A DNA stretch of 64,000 nucleotides from an uncultured Pelagibacteraceae bacterium. Its GTDB lineage: Bacteria > Pseudomonadota > Alphaproteobacteria > Pelagibacterales > Pelagibacteraceae. Shown here piece by piece: positions 1 to 9,992 of the stretch; within the stretch, counting starts at the first letter, position 1; every line of letters begins with the position of its first letter. Where the stretch lies: NCBI GenBank assembly GCA_902522525.1, contig CABYVU010000004.1, positions 1 to 64,000 on the forward strand. Reading direction: 5' to 3'. The translations under genes were made by a program, and so were the position numbers. The notes under the pieces are model-generated. The model saw nothing but the letters and a program-made list of their open reading frames with translations. It did no database searches and was not told the DNA's origin.

Positions 1-147
1 TTCTATATATTTTGAAATCATTTGAGAATTGAATAGATAGTTAAAAGATTACTTAAATAAGGCAATTACTATTAAGCATAGCTACTATGCAAATTTGAGA
101 AAGATAAATAAAAACTTGGTTTTTTAAAAATATATGTCAGAAAGTAT

Positions 148-170
148 TACCTAGTTATACTTTATAGGTA
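148..170 (+). promoter_or_regulatory. Inverted repeat over a -10-like box upstream of gltD
   Basis: The 198 bases before gltD hold no gene. Within them TACCTA (148-153) and TAGGTA (165-170) form six-base inverted arms 11 bases apart, enclosing TATACT (156-161), which resembles a -10 box about 38 bases from the gltD start. A repressor or activator site over the promoter is an inference. No good -35 box is visible. A second short hairpin, GCATAG/CTATGC at 76-90, lies further upstream. Chance repeats are common in DNA this AT-rich. Confidence 0.3.
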
Positions 171-198
171 TTTAAAATTCGTATATAAGCCAACTCCG

Positions 199-1632
199 AT
201 GACAAATAAAATGCTTCAATTCGTAGATATAGGTCAACAAAATCCACCTAAAAGAGATAAATCTCAAAGAAAAGAGGATTTTGGCGAGATATATCAAGAA
301 TTTATAAATGATAGAGCCAAAGAGCAGTCTAGTAGATGTTCACAGTGTGGCGTCCCTTTTTGTCAGGTTCATTGTCCTTTGAGCAATAATATTCCGGATT
401 GGTTGAAACTCACTGCAGAAGGAAGGTATGAAGAGGCATATCACTTATCACAAAGCACAAATAATATGCCAGAAGTATGTGGAAGAATTTGTCCTCAGGA
501 CAGACTATGTGAGGGTAATTGTGTAATAGAACAGTCAGGGCATGGAACTGTTACTATAGGATCAATCGAAAAATATCTAACTGACAAGGCATGGGAAAAT
601 GGGTGGGTTAAACCAATAAAAGTAAAAATCGAAAATGAACAAAGTGTTGGGATTATAGGTGCAGGACCTGCAGGTTTAGCTTGCGGAGAAGAGCTTAGAA
701 AAAAAGGATACCAAGTAACAATATACGACCGATATGACAGAGCTGGTGGATTACTTATTTATGGAATTCCAAACTTCAAATTAGAGAAACATGTAGTTGA
801 AAGAAGAATAAAACTTCTAAAAGATGGAGGAATAAACTTTGTAAACAATTTTGAAGTTGGTAAAGACTCTACCTTAAAAGAGCTACAATCAAAGCATGAT
901 GCAATCTTAATTTCTACAGGTGTTTACAAACCCAGAGAAGTAAATTTGCCAGGAAATGACTTAAGCAATATTTTTCCTGCAATGGAATTCCTAACAGCAT
1001 CAAATAAAAAAGGCTTGGGTGATAAAGTTGAAATGTTTGACAACGGTACGCTAAATGCTGAAGGAAAAGATGTTGTAGTTATTGGTGGAGGGGACACAGC
1101 AATGGATTGTGTAAGGACATCAGTTCGACAAAAAGCTAAATCTGTAAAATGTTTATATAGAAGAGATAGAGAAAATATGCCTGGGTCCGCTAGAGAAGTA
1201 GGTAATGCAGAGGAAGAAGGTGTTGAATTTATTTGGTTAAGTAATCCAAAAGAATTTAAAGGGTCTAATAAAGTTAAGAGTATTATAGTAGATAAAATGA
1301 AATTAACTGACCCTGACGAGAGTGGGAGAAGAAAACCAGTTGTAGAAGAAAATTCAGAATTTGAAATAAAAGCAGATTTAGTGATTAAGTCTCTGGGTTT
1401 TGATCCAGAGGACTTACCTATTCTTTTTCAAGAGCCAAGATTAAAAGTTTCACAATGGGGAACTATTAAGGCTGACTTTGATACATTGGAAACAAGTATT
1501 CCTGGTGTATTTGCAGCAGGAGATATTGTTCGAGGAGCATCATTAGTTGTATGGGCTATTAAAGATGGAAGAGATGCAGCAACTTCAATCGAAAGTTTTC
1601 TTCAATCAAAACAAAAAATGAAAGTTGCATAA
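199..1632 (+). CDS. gltD: Glutamate synthase (NADPH) small subunit
   Basis: This subunit carries FAD and passes electrons from NADPH to the large subunit for ammonia assimilation in the cytoplasm. The N-terminal region shows two cysteine groups, C47/C50/C55/C59 and C94/C98/C104/C108, typical of the Fe-S binding domain. A dinucleotide fold GAGPAG follows at residues 154-159, and a second one (VVIGGGDTAMD) lies near residue 295. At 477 residues it has the usual length. The ATG at 199 is used, although the ATG at 211 is also possible. The stop overlaps the gltB start by one base (TAATG), so translation is probably coupled. The small subunit comes first, the reverse of the enteric gltBD order. 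Confidence 0.97.
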   Translation: MTNKMLQFVDIGQQNPPKRDKSQRKEDFGEIYQEFINDRAKEQSSRCSQCGVPFCQVHCPLSNNIPDWLKLTAEGRYEEAYHLSQSTNNMPEVCGRICPQDRLCEGNCVIEQSGHGTVTIGSIEKYLTDKAWENGWVKPIKVKIENEQSVGIIGAGPAGLACGEELRKKGYQVTIYDRYDRAGGLLIYGIPNFKLEKHVVERRIKLLKDGGINFVNNFEVGKDSTLKELQSKHDAILISTGVYKPREVNLPGNDLSNIFPAMEFLTASNKKGLGDKVEMFDNGTLNAEGKDVVVIGGGDTAMDCVRTSVRQKAKSVKCLYRRDRENMPGSAREVGNAEEEGVEFIWLSNPKEFKGSNKVKSIIVDKMKLTDPDESGRRKPVVEENSEFEIKADLVIKSLGFDPEDLPILFQEPRLKVSQWGTIKADFDTLETSIPGVFAAGDIVRGASLVVWAIKDGRDAATSIESFLQSKQKMKVA

Positions 1633-4600
1633 TGGATATTCAAAAAAAAAATCGTGAATTATTAAAAAAAAATCATGTTTATGATGAGAAAATGGAACAT
1701 GATGCCTGTGGAGTAGGTCTTGTAGCTTCAACTGAGGGACTAAAATCAAGAAAAGTAGTTGAATATGGAATTGAAGCTTTGAAAGCTGTTTGGCACAGGG
1801 GTGCTATTGACGCCGATGGAAAAACAGGTGATGGTGCAGGAATACATATTGAAATACCTAAAGATTTTTTTGCGGAGAAAATAGAAATTACTGGACATAA
1901 GCACGATAATTCAGATTTATGTGTAGGAATGATCTTCCTTCCGAGGAATGATTTTGGTGGTCAAGAGCAATGTAGAACAATAGTAGAGAGCGAGCTTACA
2001 AAAAAAAATTTTAATATATATGGATGGAGACAAGTTCCAGTTAATCCATCTGTACTTGGTGAAAAAGCTGAACTAACAAGACCTGAAATTGCTCAAGTTT
2101 TGTTTACTCATAATGATAAATCAATTGTTGGTAAAGATTTAGAGAGAATGCTTTACGAGACAAGAAGAAAAATTGAAAAAGAAGCTTTAAAAAATCAATT
2201 AAATAATTTTTACATTTGCTCATTTAGTTCAAAATCAATTATTTACAAAGGAATGTTTCTTGCAGAAGCCCTGTCAGACTTCTATACAGATTTAAAAGAT
2301 GAACGTTTTATTTCAAGATATGCAATTTTTCATCAAAGGTTTTCAACTAATACAGCACCAAGCTGGGATTTAGCTCAACCATTTAGAGCTATCGCTCATA
2401 ATGGTGAAATAAACACACTTAAAGGTAACGTTAATTGGATGAATATACACCAAGAAGAAATGTTTAGTCCATTGTTTGATGATATGAAAAATTTGAAACC
2501 AGTTATTCCTGCTGGAAATTCTGACTCTGCATCATTAGACAATGTTTTTGAATTACTAAATATTTCTGGTCATTCAGCACCTTTAGCAAAACTTATGTTA
2601 ATTCCAGATGCGTGGTCAAAAAAAAGCAAAGTTTTGCCAAAAGACCATCAACAATTGTTCAATTTTTTAAATAGTACTATGGAACCTTGGGATGGACCTG
2701 CTGCTGTCGCGGCTACTGACAATGAGTGGGTAATTGTGGGAAGTGACAGAAATGGTCTAAGACCTCTAAGATATACTGTTACAAGAGACAAACTTTTATT
2801 TGCTGGATCTGAAACAGGTATGATTGATTTAAATGAAAAGAAAATTGTTTCAAAAGGTAGACTTGGCCCTGGTGAAATATTGGGTGTTAGAATTGAAAAA
2901 GGAAAAATTTATACAAACAATGCGATTAAGAATTATTTAGCAAAAGAATTTAAAAAGTTTAACAACCAGATTATTGATCTTGATAAAAAATTTCCAATAG
3001 AAAATGAAAAAAATCAGTATTCAGGCTCTGATTTAAAAAAAATACAACACTGTTTTGGTTATAGCCTTGAGGATTTGGAACTAATTCTTCATCCTATGGC
3101 TGAAGATGCTAAAGAAGCAACTGGATCCATGGGTGATGATACACCCCTTGCTGTATTATCTGACAAATATAGGCCTCTTTACCATTTTTTTAGACAGAAC
3201 TTTAGTCAAGTAACAAATCCTCCAATTGACTCTTTAAGAGAAAACAAGGTTATGAGTTTAAAAACTAGGTTTGGAAATCTGGGTAATATTCTAGATTTTT
3301 CAGATCTTACTGAAGAAAATATTTATGTTTTAGATAGTCCTATTCTCTCAAACAATCAGTTTGAAAAATTTGTAAAGTACTTTGGCGATAATTATAGAAT
3401 TTTAAATTGTATATTCGACAAAGAGGAAACATTAGAAAATTCAATTGATAAATTAAAAAAGGATGCTGAGAAAACGGTAAGAGAAGGTGTAACACAACTT
3501 ATATTGTCAGATAAAAATATATCCGACACAAAACTGCCAATGCCAATGCTTTTATGTATTGGAGCAATAAACACTCATTTAATAAAATTAGGACTAAGAG
3601 GATATGTTTCTATCAATGTTCAAACAGGAGATGCTCTTGATACACACTCATTTGCTACACTTATAGGTGTTGGGGCAACAACTGTAAATCCTTATCTTGC
3701 ATTTGATAGTTTATTTCAAAGATATTCCAAAAAACTTTTTGGTAAATTTTCTTTTGATGAGTGTGTTAGTAGGTATATAAAATCTGTAAACTCTGGCCTG
3801 TTAAAAATAATGTCAAAGATGGGTATTTCTGTTTTAAGTTCTTATAGAGGAGGATGTAATTTTGAAACTGTAGGACTAAGTAGGACAATTGTTAAAGATT
3901 ATTTTCCAGGTGTAATATCTAAAATTTCTGGAATTGGATTAAGTGGTATAGAAAAAAAGATAAGAGGTATACATAAGGATGCTTTTGATACTCATTCAAA
4001 TATTTTACCCATAGGTGGAATTTATAGATATAGAAAAAATGGCGAAACTCACCAATATCAAGGAAAATTAATTCATCTTTTGCAAGCTGCAGTTGGTTCA
4101 AATTCTTATGATACTTATAAAAAATACACAAAAGGGATCTACGGTTTAAAACCAATTAATTTGAGAGACCTAATTGATTTTAAAAATAAAGAGGCAATAG
4201 CAATTGATAAAGTTGAACCAATAGCTGAAATCATGAGAAGATTTGGAAGTGGAAGTATGTCTCATGGTGCTTTATCAAAAGAAGCTCATGAAACGCTTGC
4301 TATGGGTATGAATAGGATAAAGGGGGCTTCTTGTAGTGGCGAAGGTGGAGAAGATGAAAAGAGATTTAAAATTTTAGAAAATGGAGATAGCGCTAATTCA
4401 AGAGTAAAACAAATAGCATCTGCAAGATTTGGAGTAACTATAAATTATTTAAATAATTGTAATGAAATTGAAATTAAAATTGCACAAGGTGCAAAACCTG
4501 GTGAAGGTGGTCAATTACCCGGGTTTAAGGTCACAGAGGAAATAGCTAAATTAAGACACTCTACTCCAGGAGTGACACTAATTTCACCTCCTCCACATCA

Positions 4601-6128
4601 TGACATTTATTCAATAGAAGATCTTGCACAACTAATTTATGATTTAAAGCAAATCAATCCTAAAGCTAGAGTTGGTGTAAAATTAGTAGCTTCATCTGGA
4701 ATAGGAACTATTGCAGCAGGAGTTGCTAAAGCAAAAGCTGATATCATTTTAATTTCTGGTCATAATGGTGGAACAGGAGCTACCCCTCAAACAAGTGTAA
4801 AATATGTTGGTATCCCATGGGAAATGGGACTGACAGAAGCAAACCAAGTCTTGACTTTAAATAAACTACGACACCTTGTTACTCTGAGAACGGATGGAGG
4901 AATTAAAACTGGGAGAGATGTAGTTATGGCAGCAATGATGGGCGCAGAAGAGTTTGGTGTAGCTACTACAGCGCTAGTCGCTATGGGATGTATTATGGTA
5001 AGACAATGTCACTCTAACACTTGTCCAGTCGGTGTGTGCACTCAAGATGATGAACTTAGGAAAAAATTTACTGGTACACCAGATAAGGTAGTGAACTTAT
5101 TTTCTTTTATAGCGCAAGAAGTAAGAGAAATTCTTGCAAGTTTAGGCTTTAAGTCTCTTAATGAGATCATTGGTAGAACTGACTTATTAAGACAAGTGAG
5201 CAAAGGTTCACCAAATTTGGATGATTTAGATTTAAATCCTTTATTTGTACAAGCTGACCCCGGTAAAAATAAAAGATATTGTGAGAAACCTATAATTAAT
5301 GAGGTTCCAGATACATTAGATCAAAAAATTTGGCCAGAGATAGAAAACTTAATAGATAATAATTCTCCATTAGATAAAATATATGAAATAAAAAACACTG
5401 ATAGAGCAGTAGGTACAAGAATTTCTTATCATTTATATAAAAAATTTGGAAATAATAAATTAGAAGAAGATACTTTTTCACTCAATTTTAAAGGTTCAGC
5501 TGGACAATCATTTGGGGCATTTGGGATTAAAGGACTTAAATTAATTTTAAAAGGAGATGCTAATGATTACGTCGCCAAAGGTTTGTCAGGTGCATCTGTA
5601 ATAGTTAAACTTCCTGAGGAAAGTAATTTAGTATCAAACGAAAATACTATTATAGGAAATACAGTCTTATATGGAGCAACATCGGGAACTTTATTAGCAG
5701 CAGGACAAGCGGGTGAAAGATTTGCAGTAAGAAACTCAGGAGCAACTGCGGTAGTTGAAGGTTGTGACTCAAATGGATGTGAGTATATGACAGGGGGATC
5801 GATTGTTATATTAGGTGATGTTGGAGATAATTTTGGAGCAGGTATGACAGGTGGAATGGCTTTTGTATATGATCCTAAAAATGAATTTCCAAAAAAAGCA
5901 AATCCAGAGACAATTATTTGGCAAACACCCGAGACAGAGTTTTGGAAAAATAATTTAAAGGAGCTAGTCTTAAAACATTATCAAGAAACAGAGTCTAATG
6001 TTTCTAAAAATATACTCGAAAATTTTGATGTGGAGGTAAATAATTTTTTACAAGTTTGCCCTAAAGAAATGATAGATAAACTTGAAAATCCAATTACTAA
6101 TAAAAGTATTGTTGGTAAAGCTAGTTAA
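1632..6128 (+). CDS. gltB: Glutamate synthase large subunit
   Basis: GltB makes two glutamates from glutamine and 2-oxoglutarate. Cys26, in the motif HDACGVG, is the N-terminal nucleophile exposed after a roughly 25-residue propeptide is cut. An amidotransferase domain comes first, then the central domain, then the FMN-binding synthase domain with many glycines. The 3Fe-4S cysteines are C1120, C1126 and C1131. The C-terminal part is the glycine-rich beta-helix domain (motifs such as MTGGSIVILGDVG). The length of 1498 residues is normal for bacterial GltB. The 3' end overlaps the convergent hydrolase gene by eight bases. No break or frameshift was seen. Confidence 0.98.
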   Translation: MDIQKKNRELLKKNHVYDEKMEHDACGVGLVASTEGLKSRKVVEYGIEALKAVWHRGAIDADGKTGDGAGIHIEIPKDFFAEKIEITGHKHDNSDLCVGMIFLPRNDFGGQEQCRTIVESELTKKNFNIYGWRQVPVNPSVLGEKAELTRPEIAQVLFTHNDKSIVGKDLERMLYETRRKIEKEALKNQLNNFYICSFSSKSIIYKGMFLAEALSDFYTDLKDERFISRYAIFHQRFSTNTAPSWDLAQPFRAIAHNGEINTLKGNVNWMNIHQEEMFSPLFDDMKNLKPVIPAGNSDSASLDNVFELLNISGHSAPLAKLMLIPDAWSKKSKVLPKDHQQLFNFLNSTMEPWDGPAAVAATDNEWVIVGSDRNGLRPLRYTVTRDKLLFAGSETGMIDLNEKKIVSKGRLGPGEILGVRIEKGKIYTNNAIKNYLAKEFKKFNNQIIDLDKKFPIENEKNQYSGSDLKKIQHCFGYSLEDLELILHPMAEDAKEATGSMGDDTPLAVLSDKYRPLYHFFRQNFSQVTNPPIDSLRENKVMSLKTRFGNLGNILDFSDLTEENIYVLDSPILSNNQFEKFVKYFGDNYRILNCIFDKEETLENSIDKLKKDAEKTVREGVTQLILSDKNISDTKLPMPMLLCIGAINTHLIKLGLRGYVSINVQTGDALDTHSFATLIGVGATTVNPYLAFDSLFQRYSKKLFGKFSFDECVSRYIKSVNSGLLKIMSKMGISVLSSYRGGCNFETVGLSRTIVKDYFPGVISKISGIGLSGIEKKIRGIHKDAFDTHSNILPIGGIYRYRKNGETHQYQGKLIHLLQAAVGSNSYDTYKKYTKGIYGLKPINLRDLIDFKNKEAIAIDKVEPIAEIMRRFGSGSMSHGALSKEAHETLAMGMNRIKGASCSGEGGEDEKRFKILENGDSANSRVKQIASARFGVTINYLNNCNEIEIKIAQGAKPGEGGQLPGFKVTEEIAKLRHSTPGVTLISPPPHHDIYSIEDLAQLIYDLKQINPKARVGVKLVASSGIGTIAAGVAKAKADIILISGHNGGTGATPQTSVKYVGIPWEMGLTEANQVLTLNKLRHLVTLRTDGGIKTGRDVVMAAMMGAEEFGVATTALVAMGCIMVRQCHSNTCPVGVCTQDDELRKKFTGTPDKVVNLFSFIAQEVREILASLGFKSLNEIIGRTDLLRQVSKGSPNLDDLDLNPLFVQADPGKNKRYCEKPIINEVPDTLDQKIWPEIENLIDNNSPLDKIYEIKNTDRAVGTRISYHLYKKFGNNKLEEDTFSLNFKGSAGQSFGAFGIKGLKLILKGDANDYVAKGLSGASVIVKLPEESNLVSNENTIIGNTVLYGATSGTLLAAGQAGERFAVRNSGATAVVEGCDSNGCEYMTGGSIVILGDVGDNFGAGMTGGMAFVYDPKNEFPKKANPETIIWQTPETEFWKNNLKELVLKHYQETESNVSKNILENFDVEVNNFLQVCPKEMIDKLENPITNKSIVGKAS

Positions 6129-6882
6129 TTTTTTTAATTATTTTTTGTAGTTCTTTACAAATTATAATTAAATTTTTACTTGAGGAGAGACTATGATCTC
6201 CATTTTTTATAATTAGAAGCCTTTTATCTGCTTTAGGAAAAGTTTTTAAAACCATTCTTGAGTATTTTACAGGCACTACTTCATCTTTTTGTCCGTGAAC
6301 CATTGTGACAGGGATGGTATTATTTAATTTTTTATTAAGAACTTTATTTCTAGCTTTTTTTCCATCAAAAATAAGCTGTTTAGTAATTAAGTATTCATAA
6401 TCGCCATTTTTAATTTTAGATATTCCTTTTTTGATTATTTCATCCTTTGTTTTTTTTGGAAATTTTTTCCACATAATTCTTGAAAGAAACTCAGGTGCAG
6501 ACCCAATACCTAGAAAGCCTTTAATTTGAGAACTAAAATATCTGTGCATTATCATCGAAATCCATCCACCCATACTAGAGCCAATTAGAATAAAATCATT
6601 TTTTTTTACTATTTTATTAATTGCAGTTTTAGCGTCATTTGACCATTTTGTAATATTACCTTTTGTAAACTCTCCTGAAGACCTTCCATGACCAAAATAT
6701 TCTAACGCTAAAAACCCTAATTTATTTTTAATGCTAAAGTTTAAAAATTTTTTAGGTTTGTCTCCGTCTATATCTGATGCAAAGCCTGGCAAAAAAACTA
6801 TGTAGAGATTTTTCTTATAATTATTTGCGATATATCTTAGTTTTTTAGATTTAGAAATTCTTAGAAATTTATTTTTTTTCAT
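6121..6882 (-). CDS. Alpha/beta hydrolase, ABHD10-like
   Basis: A 253-residue serine hydrolase. The nucleophile elbow GSSMGGW is clear at about residues 101-107, the likely catalytic aspartate is in HGQKDEVVP, and the histidine is in NGDHSLSS near the C-terminus. An early LPGFASD stretch supplies the oxyanion region, and the later YFGHGRSSG resembles the ABHD10 family of small esterases. No signal peptide is evident, so it is probably cytoplasmic. The substrate cannot be read from the sequence. It ends inside the last codons of gltB and starts 39 bases from the divergent glycosyltransferase gene. The product is very lysine-rich, as are many short proteins in this window. Confidence 0.8.
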   Translation of the reverse strand: MKKNKFLRISKSKKLRYIANNYKKNLYIVFLPGFASDIDGDKPKKFLNFSIKNKLGFLALEYFGHGRSSGEFTKGNITKWSNDAKTAINKIVKKNDFILIGSSMGGWISMIMHRYFSSQIKGFLGIGSAPEFLSRIMWKKFPKKTKDEIIKKGISKIKNGDYEYLITKQLIFDGKKARNKVLNKKLNNTIPVTMVHGQKDEVVPVKYSRMVLKTFPKADKRLLIIKNGDHSLSSSKNLIIICKELQKIIKKIN

Positions 6883-6921
6883 ATAAAGTAATCATATTGA
6901 CTAGGTATATATTATTATCAC

Positions 6922-8076
6922 ATGCAGTCTAAATTAAAAGTACTTCAGGTAATTCCTAAGTTAGATTATGGTGGTGCAGAAACCGGTTGTTACGACATTG
7001 CACATTACTTGCCAGAAAATAATGTTGGATCATATCTCATTACGAGCGGCGGTGAACTCCTACAATATATAGACAGAAAAAAAGTCAAACTCATAAAACT
7101 TCCTGTTCACTCAAAAAATCCTATTCTCATTTTTATAAATTCACTAATTATTTCTGCAATAATTTTAATAAATGGGATAAATATTGTTCATGCTAGAAGT
7201 AGAGCTCCTGCATGGTCATGTTTAATTGCAACAAAAATTACAAGAAGAAAGTTTGTTACGACTTTTCATGGAACCTATAACTTTAAAAGTAAAATAAAAA
7301 AACTTTATAACTCAGTTATGGTTAGATCGGATTTAATTATTGCTGGATCTAACTTTATTTTTTCACATATCAAAGAAAATTACGAAGAATATCTCTCAGA
7401 TAAAAAAAAATTGCTCTCTATATTTAGAGGTATAAATACAGATTATTTTGATTCTTCCACTACATTAGAAGCTGATGAAGATAAATTATTTAAGTCATGG
7501 GACTTGACAGTTGGAAAAAAAATAATTTTGTTGCCAGGAAGACTTACAGCTTGGAAGGGGCAAGAGATGTTTTTAGAAGCGTTAAGTAAAGTAAATATTC
7601 AGTTAGGCAATGACTCTTTTATTGCTGTAATTTTGGGTAATGACCAAGGTAGAGATCTATATAGGAAAAAATTAATTAGACTTGTTGAACAATATAGACT
7701 TACTAAACAAATTAGATTTATAGACCACTGTAAAAATATGCCATTAGCTTACAAAATATCTGATATTGTTGTCTCTACCTCAATCGAGCCCGAAGCCTTT
7801 GGTAGAGTTGCGGTAGAGGCTCAATCTATGCAAAAAATAATTCTTGCCAGTAATATTGGTGGATCAAATGAGACAGTTATTGATGGAAAGTCTGGAATAT
7901 TGTTTGAAGCAGGTAACTCTGATGATTTATCAAAAAAAATTATACAAGTAATGAACCTTGATCCTAATCAACTTTCAAAAATGGGTAATTTTGGAAGAGA
8001 AAATGCTGTAAAGAAATTTAATGTTGAAAAAATGTGTTTTTCTACTTATTCAGAGTACAAAAAACTATTTAATTAA
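6922..8076 (+). CDS. Glycosyltransferase family 4 (GT-B fold)
   Basis: A 384-residue retaining glycosyltransferase of the GT4 type, probably using a nucleotide sugar at the inner membrane in LPS or glycan assembly. The N-terminal domain has the KLDYGGAE acceptor loop (about residues 13-20). The C-terminal donor domain has GRLTAWKG and the E-x7-E-like motif around SIEPEAFGRVAVEAQS. A hydrophobic stretch near residues 68-90 may let it sit on the membrane. The stop overlaps the thrS start by one base (TAATG), so it is co-translated with thrS, which is an odd partner. Donor and acceptor cannot be named. Confidence 0.85.
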   Translation: MQSKLKVLQVIPKLDYGGAETGCYDIAHYLPENNVGSYLITSGGELLQYIDRKKVKLIKLPVHSKNPILIFINSLIISAIILINGINIVHARSRAPAWSCLIATKITRRKFVTTFHGTYNFKSKIKKLYNSVMVRSDLIIAGSNFIFSHIKENYEEYLSDKKKLLSIFRGINTDYFDSSTTLEADEDKLFKSWDLTVGKKIILLPGRLTAWKGQEMFLEALSKVNIQLGNDSFIAVILGNDQGRDLYRKKLIRLVEQYRLTKQIRFIDHCKNMPLAYKISDIVVSTSIEPEAFGRVAVEAQSMQKIILASNIGGSNETVIDGKSGILFEAGNSDDLSKKIIQVMNLDPNQLSKMGNFGRENAVKKFNVEKMCFSTYSEYKKLFN

Positions 8077-9992
8077 TGCCAAATATTACATTACCAGACG
8101 GAAAAAAAATAAATTTTGAAAAAAGTATTTCAGGTTTTGAAGTTGCTGAAAAAATTAGTAAATCTTTATCAAAGCAGGCATTATTAATCAGTGTTGATGG
8201 AGAATTAAAAGATTTAAATCACAATATTTCAAAAGACTCCTCAATTAAGATATTTACATCAAAAGATAAAGAAGGATTAGAAACTATAAGGCATGATACT
8301 GCACATATATTAGCTATGGCAGTTCAAGAATTGTTTCCAGGAACACAGGTTACAATAGGCCCTGTTATTGAAGATGGATTTTATTATGATTTTGCTAGAA
8401 AGGAACCTTTTACCTCTGAAGATTTAGAAAAGATAGAGAATAAAATGAGAGAAATTGTAGATAGAGACGAAAAAACTTATAGAGAAGTTTGGAAAAGAAA
8501 TGATGCAATTGAACATTTTAAAAAAAAGGGAGAAATATATAAAGCAGAAATGATAGAGAGTATTCCAGAGGGCGAGGAAGTATCTTTATATTTTCATGGT
8601 GATTGGCATGATTTATGTAGAGGTCCCCACTTAACTTCAACTGGTAAAATTGGAAAATTTTTTAAACTAACAAAAGTCTCAGGTGCTTATTGGAGAGGTG
8701 ATTCAAATAATGAAATGTTACAAAGAGTTTATGGTACCAGTTGGTCTACTCAAAAAGAGTTAGACGATTATTTAAATAGAATCGAAGAAGCTGAAAAAAG
8801 AGATCATAGAAAAATTGGAAAAGAAATGGATCTGTTTCATTTCAGAGAAGAGAGTCCTGGATCAGTATTTTGGCATCAAAAAGGATGGAACTTATTTCAA
8901 AAACTTATTTCCTATATGAGAATGAAACAAGAAAATGCAGGATATCAAGAAATAAATACTCCAGAAATATTAGATAGATCACTTTGGGAAAAATCTGGTC
9001 ACTGGGAAAAATTTGGTGCAAATATGTACACTTCTACTACTCCTGATGAAAAAGTTTTTGCTATAAAACCAATGAATTGTCCTGGTTGCGTCCAGGTCTT
9101 TAATCAAGGTTTAAAAAGTTATAGGGATTTACCATTGAAAATGTCAGAATTTGGAAAAGTTCATAGATATGAACCTTCTGGAGCTCTTCACGGATTATTA
9201 CGTGTAAGAGCATTTACTCAAGATGATGCACATATTTTCTGTACAGAAGAACAAATTACACAGGAATGTTTAAGCGTAACAAATTTAATTTTAGAAATAT
9301 ATAAAGATTTAGGATTTGAAGATGTAATTTTGAAATATTCTGATCGACCAGAATTAAGAGTTGGGGACGATAAAGTTTGGGATAAATCGGAAGCAGCATT
9401 ATTGGAAGCAATAAAAGCAACAAAATTAGAATACTCTATTAATAAGGGTGAAGGTGCTTTTTATGGTCCTAAAATAGAATTTGTTTTAAGAGATGCAATC
9501 GGAAGAGATTGGCAATGTGGAACTTTACAAGTTGATCTTAATTTACCAGGTAGATTAGGTGCATCGTTTGTAGATAGCGATGGAAATAAAAAAGTTCCTG
9601 TTATGCTACACAGAGCTTTATTTGGGTCACTAGAAAGATTTATAGGAATTTTAATTGAAAATTATTCTGGAAAATTACCGTTTTGGCTTTGCCCAGTCCA
9701 AACTATAGTTATCCCAATTTCAAGTGATTTTGATGAATATGCAAAACAAGTAAATAATGAATTAAAAAAAGTCGGTTTAAGTTCTGAGGTTGATTTAAAA
9801 AATCATAATTTGAATTATAAAATTAGGGAACATTCATTAACTAAAGTCCCAATACTACTAATATGTGGAAAAAAAGAAGTTGACAGTAACACAGTAACTA
9901 TTAGAAGATTGGATTCTAAAAAACAAGAAACTATGGAACTAAAAGAATTCTCAAAAAAATATTCTGCTTTAAACAAAGCACCTTCAATTTAA
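8076..9992 (+). CDS. thrS: Threonyl-tRNA synthetase
   Basis: This class II synthetase charges tRNA-Thr. In order it has an N-terminal TGS domain (about residues 1-60), an editing domain with RHDTAHIL and CRGPHL, a catalytic core with MNCPGC, DDAHIF and MLHRALFGS, and a C-terminal anticodon-binding domain. The zinc ligands correspond to the Cys of MNCPG, the His of DDAHIF and the His of MLHRA. Many family members read MNCPGH where this one has MNCPGC. The length of 638 residues is standard. It heads the thrS-infC-rpmI-rplT-pheS-pheT series conserved in many bacteria. infC follows directly after the stop. Confidence 0.98.
   Translation: MPNITLPDGKKINFEKSISGFEVAEKISKSLSKQALLISVDGELKDLNHNISKDSSIKIFTSKDKEGLETIRHDTAHILAMAVQELFPGTQVTIGPVIEDGFYYDFARKEPFTSEDLEKIENKMREIVDRDEKTYREVWKRNDAIEHFKKKGEIYKAEMIESIPEGEEVSLYFHGDWHDLCRGPHLTSTGKIGKFFKLTKVSGAYWRGDSNNEMLQRVYGTSWSTQKELDDYLNRIEEAEKRDHRKIGKEMDLFHFREESPGSVFWHQKGWNLFQKLISYMRMKQENAGYQEINTPEILDRSLWEKSGHWEKFGANMYTSTTPDEKVFAIKPMNCPGCVQVFNQGLKSYRDLPLKMSEFGKVHRYEPSGALHGLLRVRAFTQDDAHIFCTEEQITQECLSVTNLILEIYKDLGFEDVILKYSDRPELRVGDDKVWDKSEAALLEAIKATKLEYSINKGEGAFYGPKIEFVLRDAIGRDWQCGTLQVDLNLPGRLGASFVDSDGNKKVPVMLHRALFGSLERFIGILIENYSGKLPFWLCPVQTIVIPISSDFDEYAKQVNNELKKVGLSSEVDLKNHNLNYKIREHSLTKVPILLICGKKEVDSNTVTIRRLDSKKQETMELKEFSKKYSALNKAPSI

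Noticed and set aside
3392-5481. Several open frames on the minus strand inside gltB
   Set aside because: They are antisense to a fully conserved gene, have odd compositions and no recognisable motif.
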